A stretch of DNA of 64,000 nucleotides, taken from assembly GCF_002979655.1 (NCBI RefSeq), contig NZ_PCPG01000006.1, positions 87,700 to 151,699 of the forward strand, read 5' to 3'. Below are positions 58,607 to 64,000 of this stretch, in pieces. The position numbers and the translations under genes were made by a program. The stretch is from Microbacterium sp. MYb45. GTDB lineage: Bacteria > Actinomycetota > Actinomycetes > Actinomycetales > Microbacteriaceae. Numbering within the stretch: the first letter of the stretch is position 1; each line of letters opens with the position of its first letter. The notes under the pieces are model-generated. The model saw only the letters and a program-made list of their open reading frames with translations, was not told the origin of the DNA and did not search any database.

Positions 58607-60006
58607 GAGTCGAAGCCCATGCCGACGGCGTCGAGCGTCTTGAGGAACAGGTTGCGCTTGCCCTCGTTGTGGTCCGCCCGGTCCATGGCCGCGCGCACCA
58701 GGTTCACGCCGATCGACGCGGCGGGCTCCGGCGGGAACGGGATCGGCTTCTCGCGCACCATCCGCAGCTCGGTGCGTTCGGTCGAATCCCCCGACAGCGT
58801 GTCGAGCATGACGTCGGCGGCGAAGCGGGCAGCCCCCACACCCAGTCCGGTGAAGCCGGTCGCGTAGGTGACGCGGCCCTTGCGGGCGGTGCCGAAGAAC
58901 GCGCAGAAACGGCTCGACGAGTCGATCGCCCCGGCCCAGCGGTGGGTGAAGCGCAGGCCCTCCAACTGCGGGAAGGTCGTGAAGAAGTGCGAGGCGAGCT
59001 TGCGGTGGCTCTCGATGCGGTCCTCGTACTCCGGGCGCACCTTGCCGCCGTAGTGGTAGACCGCGTCGTAGCCGCCGAACAGGATGCGGTCGTCGGCGGT
59101 GAGTCGGTAGTAGTGGAACTGGTTCGCGCTGTCGGCGAGGCCCTGGCGGTTCGACCAGCCGATCGACGCGAGCTGTTCGGCGGAGAGCGGCTCGGTCATC
59201 AGCACGTAGTCGTAGACCGGCACGGTCATCAGGCGGTTGCGCTTGAGGAGCGAGGGGAACACGTTGGTGGCGAGGGCCACGGCATCCGCCACGACCCGAC
59301 CGTTCGGCGTGACCAGCGTGATCGGACCCGAGGCGTCGCCTTCGATGGCGCGCACGATGCTGTGCTCGTAGATCTCGACGCCGAGGTCTGCGGCGACGCG
59401 TGCCAGCTCGACGCCCAGTTTGGCCGGGTGCACCAGGGCAGAGCCCTCGCGGTCCCAGGCTCCGGCGAGGAACGTCTCGGAGTGCACCTCCGCCTGCACG
59501 GCTTCGCGGTCGAGGAAGCCCGGTTCGTCCCGGAGCCACTCGACCTGGTGCGGCTCGACTGCGACGGCCAGCTGACCGGTGCGCTCGAACTCCGCGTCCA
59601 TGCCGTAGCGTGCGACGGTCTGCTCGATGCCGTCGAGGTTCTCGTGGCCCAGCTCCTCGAGCCGGTCGATCTCCTCGGGCCAGCGGGTGACCCCGTTCTC
59701 GTGACCGTGGGTGAGGCTCGACTCGCAGAAGCCGCCGTTGCGACCGGATGCCGCCCACGCGATCCGCGACGCCTCCAGGAGGACGACGCGGCGCTCGGGG
59801 TCGCGCTCTTTGGCGCGCACGGCCGTCCACAGTCCGGCGTAGCCGCCGCCGACGATCGCGAGGTCGGCGCGGACCGTGCCGTTCAGGCGCGGATGAGTCG
59901 GTCGATCGACATCATCGAGCCAGAACACGCGGAGCGCGGTGTCGCGCAGGGAGTCGTCGACGACCCGCTGCGGCGGCCGACGGCGTTCGAAGACGGTGGT
60001 TCCCAT
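58603..60006 (-). CDS. FAD-dependent amine oxidase, gamma-glutamylputrescine oxidase-like
   Basis: 467 residues from ATG 60006 (ATG 60012 also possible). DAO-type flavoenzyme: ADLAIVGGGYAGLWTAVRAK (FAD Rossmann), LLEASRIAWAASGRNGGFCE, and the late THRWAGAIDSSSRFCAFFGT and YATGFTGLGVGAARFAADVM. It fits PuuB-like oxidases of the putrescine pathway. With the divergent aldehyde dehydrogenase and the AsnC regulator it forms an amine-to-acid module. No PuuA ligase or PuuD hydrolase is visible, so the true substrate may be a different primary amine. Confidence 0.9.
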   Translation of the reverse strand: MGTTVFERRRPPQRVVDDSLRDTALRVFWLDDVDRPTHPRLNGTVRADLAIVGGGYAGLWTAVRAKERDPERRVVLLEASRIAWAASGRNGGFCESSLTHGHENGVTRWPEEIDRLEELGHENLDGIEQTVARYGMDAEFERTGQLAVAVEPHQVEWLRDEPGFLDREAVQAEVHSETFLAGAWDREGSALVHPAKLGVELARVAADLGVEIYEHSIVRAIEGDASGPITLVTPNGRVVADAVALATNVFPSLLKRNRLMTVPVYDYVLMTEPLSAEQLASIGWSNRQGLADSANQFHYYRLTADDRILFGGYDAVYHYGGKVRPEYEDRIESHRKLASHFFTTFPQLEGLRFTHRWAGAIDSSSRFCAFFGTARKGRVTYATGFTGLGVGAARFAADVMLDTLSGDSTERTELRMVREKPIPFPPEPAASIGVNLVRAAMDRADHNEGKRNLFLKTLDAVGMGFDS

Positions 60007-60034
60007 GATCACTCCGATGCGTCGGGGGTGCGCC

Positions 60035-60502
60035 TCAGCGCGTTCCCCAGTTGTAGAGGTCTTTGTAGAGGCCCGCGTAGAGCAGACTCTCGGTGTGGAC
60101 GATGCCCGGGATGGTGCGGATGCGGGTGGCGATGAGGGTGATCAGGTGCTCGTCGTCCTCGCATACGGCCTCGACGAGGATGTCGAACGTCCCGAGAGTG
60201 ACGACGACGTAGGCCAGCTCGGGGATCGTGGTGAGCTCTTCGGCGATCGCGCGGGGGTCGCCGGAGACGCGGATGCCGATCATCGACATGCGGTGGAAGC
60301 CCAGCTGCATCGGATCGGTGACCGCGACGATCTGGATGATGCCGGCCTCGGTCATCCGCTGCACACGCTGGCGAGCAGCCGCCTCGCTGAGCCCGACCTC
60401 GCGCGCGATCTCGGCGTAGGGGCGGCGTCCGTCCTCCTGCAGGAGTTCGACGATGCGCTTCGAGATGTCGTCCAGTGCAGGCTGGGCAGGCTTGGGGCTC
60501 AT
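60035..60502 (-). CDS. Lrp/AsnC family regulator
   Basis: 155 residues. HTH at residues ~10-60: DDISKRIVELLQEDGRRPYA, EIAREVGLSEAAARQRVQRM. The AsnC ligand domain follows (GFHRMSMIGIRVSGDPRAIA, GTFDILVEAVCEDDEHLITL) with a long C-terminal IRTIPGIVHTESLLYAGLYK. Lies first in the leftward operon (regulator-oxidase-cupin) and divergent from the aldehyde dehydrogenase. The palindrome TGTCGATATTGACA in front of its start suggests autoregulation, with an amine or amino acid as ligand. Confidence 0.93.
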   Translation of the reverse strand: MSPKPAQPALDDISKRIVELLQEDGRRPYAEIAREVGLSEAAARQRVQRMTEAGIIQIVAVTDPMQLGFHRMSMIGIRVSGDPRAIAEELTTIPELAYVVVTLGTFDILVEAVCEDDEHLITLIATRIRTIPGIVHTESLLYAGLYKDLYNWGTR

Positions 60503-60503
60503 C

Positions 60504-60517
60504 TGTCGATATTGACA
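60504..60517. promoter_or_regulatory. Palindrome TGTCGATATTGACA at the AsnC start
   Basis: TGTC-GATATT-GACA (60504-60517) begins 2 bases before the AsnC start codon. It is near-perfectly symmetric and A/T-rich in its centre, as expected for an Lrp/AsnC site. It could control both divergent units. Confidence 0.6.
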
Positions 60518-60602
60518 GTCATGGCTCGATCCTGCAACTGATTCAGTCGCTGCGCGCGGCCGATATCTTCCGATTCCGCAGGTCGCGCGCTACCATGACG
60601 GC

Positions 60603-62054
60603 ATGTCCCGCAGCCTTCTGAAGAACTCCGCGCCGTTGCAGAACTTCATCGGCGGTCGCTACGTGCCCGCGAGTGGGGCGGAACGGATGCCGCTCCTCGA
60701 TCCTGTCACCGAAGCCGCGTACGGCGAACTGCCGCTCTCCGACGGTGCCGACGTCGACGCTGCCTATGCCGCGGCATCCGCGGCCTTCCCGCTCTGGCGT
60801 GACACGACGCCCGCCGATCGGCAGCTGGCGCTGTTCCGCATCGCCGATGAGATGGAGTCGCGGGCCGAGGAGTTCGCCGACCTGGAATCGCAGGACACCG
60901 GCAAGCCGCGCGCCAGCCTCGTCGCCGACGAGATCATGCAGTCGGTCGATCAGCTGCGTTTCTTCGCCGGTGCCGCCCGCAGTCTCGAAGGTCGGGCGGC
61001 GGGGGAGTACCTCGCCGGGCACACGTCGTTCGTGCGTCGGGAGCCGATCGGCGTGATCGGTCAGGTGACGCCGTGGAACTATCCGCTGAACATGGCCGTC
61101 TGGAAGATCGCGCCTGCGCTCGCCGCCGGGAACACGGTCGTGCTCAAGCCCGCGGAGTCGACGCCGTTGACCACGCTTCTGCTCGCCGAGATCGTCGCGC
61201 TGCATACCCCGGCCGGCACTCTGAACGTCGTGCTGGGCGATCGCGACACGGGTGTGGCGCTGGTCGAGCATCCGACCCCGCAGATGGTCGCGATCACCGG
61301 TTCGGTGCGTGCGGGCATGGCGGTGGCGCGCTCGGCGGCGAACGACGTGAAGCGCGTGCACCTGGAACTCGGCGGCAAGGCGCCGGCGATCGTGTTCGCG
61401 GATGCCGTGCTCGAGAAGGCGGTCGACGGGATCATCACCGGGGCCTTCTTCAACGGCGGCCAGGACTGCACGGCGGCCACTCGGGTGCTGGTGCACGAGT
61501 CGCAGCACGACGAGCTCGTCGCGGCGCTCGTGGCCAGGGCGAAGACGCACGCGCGCACCGGCGGACCGCATGAGGAGGGGGTGCTGTACGGCCCGCTGAG
61601 CAGCGCGGCGCAGCTCGCTCAGGTGCAGGGCTTCATCGACCGCCTGCCGGCGCATGCGACCGTCGAGACCGGCGGACGCCGCCAGGGAGACCGGGGCTAC
61701 TTCTGGGAGGCCACGATCGTGTCGGGCGTGCGGCAGGACGACGAGGTCGTGCAGGGCGAGATCTTCGGTCCGGTGCTGACCGTGCAGGCGTTCTCCGACG
61801 ACGACGAGGCGCTGGAGATGGCGAACGACGTGCCCTATGCGCTCGCCGCGTCGGTATGGACGACGGATCATGCCAGGGCGATGCGGTTCTCCCGCGACCT
61901 CGACTTCGGCTGCGTGTGGATCAACACGCACATCCCGTTCGTGTCGGACATGCCCCACGGCGGGTTCAAGCACTCCGGATACGGCAAGGACCTCTCGCAG
62001 TACGGCTTCGATGACTACACCCGCATCAAGCACGTGATGAGCGCGCTCGACTGA
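60603..62054 (+). CDS. Aldehyde dehydrogenase, aminobutyraldehyde/betaine-aldehyde type
   Basis: 483 residues from ATG 60603. Catalytic E255 in HLELGGKAP and C289 in NGGQDCTAATR; VTPWNYPLNMAVWKIAPALA and GEIFGPVLTVQAFSDDDEAL are standard. The NGGQDCTAATR and DLESQDTGKPRASL blocks are those of gamma-aminobutyraldehyde dehydrogenases (PatD/PuuC-like). It would oxidise the aldehyde made by the divergent amine oxidase to GABA or a related acid, with NAD. Controlled probably by the AsnC protein. Confidence 0.93.
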   Translation: MSRSLLKNSAPLQNFIGGRYVPASGAERMPLLDPVTEAAYGELPLSDGADVDAAYAAASAAFPLWRDTTPADRQLALFRIADEMESRAEEFADLESQDTGKPRASLVADEIMQSVDQLRFFAGAARSLEGRAAGEYLAGHTSFVRREPIGVIGQVTPWNYPLNMAVWKIAPALAAGNTVVLKPAESTPLTTLLLAEIVALHTPAGTLNVVLGDRDTGVALVEHPTPQMVAITGSVRAGMAVARSAANDVKRVHLELGGKAPAIVFADAVLEKAVDGIITGAFFNGGQDCTAATRVLVHESQHDELVAALVARAKTHARTGGPHEEGVLYGPLSSAAQLAQVQGFIDRLPAHATVETGGRRQGDRGYFWEATIVSGVRQDDEVVQGEIFGPVLTVQAFSDDDEALEMANDVPYALAASVWTTDHARAMRFSRDLDFGCVWINTHIPFVSDMPHGGFKHSGYGKDLSQYGFDDYTRIKHVMSALD

Positions 62055-62106
62055 GTGGCAGCGGCCGCGGAGCCCGCGCAACGCGCCGACGGTTCGAGTG
62101 TGAGGG

Positions 62107-63351
62107 TCAGCTCACGTGCGTCTGGAGCCAGGGCATGGGGTCGATGGCGACGGTGTTGATGTGGACCTCGAAGTGCAGGCAGGAGCCGAACACGTAGCCG
62201 GTCGATCCGACGTCGCCGATGTACTGGCCTTCGTCGACACAGTCGCCGACCTCGACCGCACGGGTTCCGTAGTTCAGGTGCGAGTAGACGGTGCTCACGG
62301 CCTGTCCGTCGACGATGCTCTCGATCTGAATCGTCACGCCGTAGCCCTGGTAGCTCTCGGTGGAGCGGGAGACGCAGCCCTTCATCGCGGCGTTGATAGG
62401 GGTGCCCACACCCGCGGCGAAGTCCTGGCCGAGGTGAGACCGGCCCGGCCGTGACGCACCGAAGCCATCGGTGAACGAGTAGGTCCCGTCTGCCATCGGC
62501 ATGATGATGCGATCGGCGATGGGGATGTCGACGGCGCTTCCGAGCGGCATGCCGGCAGCGAGTGCCGCCGCGACGGCACGGGAGCGTGTCTCCTCGATCT
62601 CCTCGGGCGTCGTCGCCGAGAAGGTCCCGCGCGGAGCGATCTCCGCGCGGATCTCGTCCGAGGACGAGGACGCGGACGCGGACGTGGATGTGTAGGACTG
62701 CGCGGCATCGGCAGCGGCCGCAGTGGTGAGGCTGGTGGTGGCGCCGGCGACGACTCCTTCGCTCCCGGTGGCGAGTGCGGGCAGTGCGGCGCCGGTGACC
62801 ATCACGCCGATCGCGAATGTGGCGCCGAGCGCCTTGGCCTTCGCCCACGGACGCTTCGCGCGGCGGGGACGGACCGGAGACGAGGCGGGCTTTCGCGCGA
62901 GACGCCCTCGCGGGCTCCGGGGGCGGCCGGGCGTGCCGGTGGCCTTCGGGTGCGACGGGCGTGGGGTGTCCGTGGTGGCGGTGCTCGCATCGACGGGAGA
63001 CTGCGCGTCTGTGGCGGTGCTCGCGTCGACGGGAGACTGCGTCTCGGTGGCGGTCGCGGTCGCGGTGCTCGCGTCGACGGGAGACTGCGTCGCGGTCGCG
63101 GTGCTCGCGTCGACGGGAGACCGCTCCGCGGTGGAGGCGTCGGCCGTGCGGGGAGGCTGTGCGTCCGAGGGCGTGTCCGCCGTGCGGGGAGGCTGTGCGT
63201 TCGAGGGCGCGTCCGCCGCGCGGGGAGCTTCAGGAGTCGTGGGGGCGGAGTTCCGCCGATCGCGCCGCAGCAGCGGGCGGGGTGCGACTGGTGCTTCTTC
63301 GGGGGCTTCCGGGGCGTCGTGAGCGCGCTCGGGTGGCAGGGAGTTCGTGAC
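62107..63351 (-). CDS. M23 (LytM-type) peptidase with repeat-rich linker; start unclear
   Basis: C-terminal peptidase domain (last ~130 residues) with zinc ligands in RSHLGQDFAAGVGTP (HxxxD) and CLHFEVHINTV (HxH), a cell-wall endopeptidase. Before it a membrane/signal segment ALGATFAIGVMVTGAALPAL and a long Pro/Ala/Thr linker with tandem SPVDASTAT repeats. No ATG, GTG or TTG lies in frame between the promoter (63419-63447) and that membrane segment. The frame continues upstream to a TTG at 63447, which is inside the promoter, and 63600. GGAAGG before GTC 63351 (VTNSLPPERAH) hints at a non-standard start there, so the boundary is provisional. Confidence 0.75.
   Translation of the reverse strand, partial: VTNSLPPERAHDAPEAPEEAPVAPRPLLRRDRRNSAPTTPEAPRAADAPSNAQPPRTADTPSDAQPPRTADASTAERSPVDASTATATQSPVDASTATATATETQSPVDASTATDAQSPVDASTATTDTPRPSHPKATGTPGRPRSPRGRLARKPASSPVRPRRAKRPWAKAKALGATFAIGVMVTGAALPALATGSEGVVAGATTSLTTAAAADAAQSYTSTSASASSSSDEIRAEIAPRGTFSATTPEEIEETRSRAVAAALAAGMPLGSAVDIPIADRIIMPMADGTYSFTDGFGASRPGRSHLGQDFAAGVGTPINAAMKGCVSRSTESYQGYGVTIQIESIVDGQAVSTVYSHLNYGTRAVEVGDCVDEGQYIGDVGSTGYVFGSCLHFEVHINTVAIDPMPWLQTHVS
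62981..63200. repeat. Tandem repeats in the M23 linker
   Basis: Four copies of GTGCTCGCGTCGACGGGAGA (62981-63000, 63017-63036, 63065-63084, 63101-63120; first copy with one change) encode SPVDASTAT units with spacers of 16-28 bases. A second unit, GCCGTGCGGGGAGGCTGTGC, is present twice (around 63143 and 63179). Copy number could vary between strains. Confidence 0.75.
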
Positions 63352-63418
63352 GGAGTCCTTCCGGAGGGCAGATGTACGCGGCGGTCGATCCCCCCGGATG
63401 CCACCGTTACCGATCTGT

Positions 63419-63447
63419 AATTTAGTTGGCGAACCTGTGAGCGTCAA
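63419..63447 (-). promoter_or_regulatory. Promoter of the M23 peptidase gene
   Basis: On the minus strand TTGACG (63442-63447) and TAAATT (63419-63424) are exactly 17 bases apart, a near-consensus sigma-70 promoter, in a locally A/T-rich patch. The transcript would start near 63412. The remaining ~265 bases up to the DUF222 gene hold no gene; they contain several GTGTTTC/GTGTCGG direct repeats. Confidence 0.65.
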
Positions 63448-63715
63448 ATCGAAGAGCGGATGCTCGACGTCATGTCGACGACGGATGGTCTGTCTCCGGC
63501 GACATCGGTGTGTGCGGTGTCGGCGCGGATACTCACACTCTGCCCTGGTGGGGGCGTCCGCGTGTGTCGCAGTGGGGCGTGCTCTAGCCAGTGTGGACAA
63601 GTGTTGAGTCGGTGTTTCTGTGGAGGGCGTGTCGGTGTTTCGCGTGTTTCGGAATATTGCTCTGAACTGGGGTTATCGAGGTTCGAATGTCGGTGGTCCC
63701 GGGTTGACTGGGGGT

Positions 63716-64000
63716 ATGAACAACCCCGCGGAACTGCTCGGCCAGGTCGTCGCTGACCTGGATGCGGTGCTGCGCTCTGACGTGATCGCCCGGCTCGGTG
63801 ACGACGAGAAGATGGGGCTGTTGCGGGTCGCGGGTGAGGTGCAGCGGCGCGTGGGGGCGGTGGTCGTGGAGGCGGTCGCGTCGGTCGATGAACGGCCGGC
63901 GGGGTCGGGGGAGCCGGCGTTCTGCGGGCGCTATGGCTGCCGCACGGTGAACGAGTTGTTGCAGCGGGTGGTGCGCACGGATGCTGCGGGGGCGGGGCGG
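63716..64000 (+). CDS. DUF222 (13E12-repeat) HNH endonuclease-family protein, N-terminal part
   Basis: 95 codons from ATG 63716 (GGGGGT upstream); the rest is beyond the window. NNPAELLGQVVADLDAVLRS, then GEVQRRVGAVVVEAVASVDE and CGRYGCRTVNELLQRVVRTD, is the typical start of actinobacterial DUF222 proteins, which usually end in an HNH nuclease domain. They are numerous, selfish-looking genes of unknown role in Microbacteriaceae. The HNH part cannot be checked here. Confidence 0.85.
   Translation, partial: MNNPAELLGQVVADLDAVLRSDVIARLGDDEKMGLLRVAGEVQRRVGAVVVEAVASVDERPAGSGEPAFCGRYGCRTVNELLQRVVRTDAAGAGR

Noticed and set aside
62981..63200. Regularly spaced repeats that could suggest a CRISPR array
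   Set aside because: Units are about 20 bases, spacers vary from 16 to 28 bases and are themselves similar, everything is in frame in a Pro/Thr-rich protein linker, and no cas genes are present.
63001..63420. Plus-strand glycine/arginine-rich frames opposite the M23 linker
   Set aside because: They are translations of the repeat region in other frames, without start signals or known domains.

Overview
The window looks like chromosomal DNA of a high-GC Gram-positive actinobacterium. The best fit is Microbacteriaceae, probably Microbacterium or a close relative. The reasons are about 70% G+C with strong G/C third-position bias, many GTG starts, head-to-tail genes with 4-base stop/start overlaps, a DUF222/HNH-type gene at the right edge, and an actinobacterial gene set (methylcitrate genes ordered prpD-prpB-prpC, a Cds1-like cysteine desulfhydrase, many MarR, GntR and TetR regulators). 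I see no rRNA, tRNA, CRISPR array, prophage or transposase gene. This is an inference from gene content, not a database match.

Layout. 1-10 kb: the end of iolD, rlmN, a flavin reductase facing a TetR regulator, a DUF4407 membrane protein, a MocR-type regulator, an aldo/keto reductase, an ACT-domain protein, a Cds1-like enzyme and a cupin. 10-15 kb: an L-fucose (6-deoxysugar) oxidative degradation locus with FadR-type regulator, lactonase, short-chain dehydrogenase, FAH-family hydrolase and enolase-superfamily dehydratase, whose two divergent promoters share a 10-base operator core. 15-21 kb: a DMT transporter and the GntR-prpD-prpB-prpC methylcitrate operon, closed by a strong terminator. 21-24.5 kb: small stress-type and membrane proteins, a DJ-1-like protein and a LysR regulator. 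24.5-29.4 kb: a valine/isobutyrate operon (mmsA, acyl-CoA dehydrogenase, mmsB, enoyl-CoA hydratase). 29.4-37 kb: a repeat palindrome, a MarR regulator, etfB-etfA and an unusual cytochrome b561-like membrane protein, then a thiolase. 37-41 kb: a thioesterase, a large membrane protein and three overlapping genes for anchored exported proteins. 41-50 kb: putA, a frameshifted small membrane gene, an XRE-regulated cassette, ddaH-rocD. 50-62 kb: an MFS/MarR pair, cutC, hydrolases, lplA, an orphan DNA methyltransferase, a type-B carboxylesterase and a polyamine/GABA-aldehyde module (cupin, FAD amine oxidase, AsnC, aldehyde dehydrogenase). 62-64 kb: an M23 peptidase with a repeat-rich linker, and the start of a DUF222 gene.

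How the genes work together. The valine operon ends in propionyl-CoA, which the prp operon would turn into pyruvate and succinate. The acyl-CoA dehydrogenase passes electrons to the ETF encoded 3 kb downstream, and the cytochrome b-like gene 2 bases after etfA is a candidate route from ETF into the membrane. putA, ddaH-rocD and the amine oxidase/aldehyde dehydrogenase pair form a nitrogen-scavenging block converging on glutamate and succinate. Regulation is unusually readable: at least six regulators have a visible palindromic or repeated site next to their own start.

The most unusual observations are interspersed palindromic repeats lying inside protein-coding linkers (cytochrome b-like gene and DNA methyltransferase), the etfBA-cytochrome arrangement with its three WPP repeats, an M23 peptidase gene with a good promoter but no standard start codon before its membrane segment, and the ddaH-rocD pairing.
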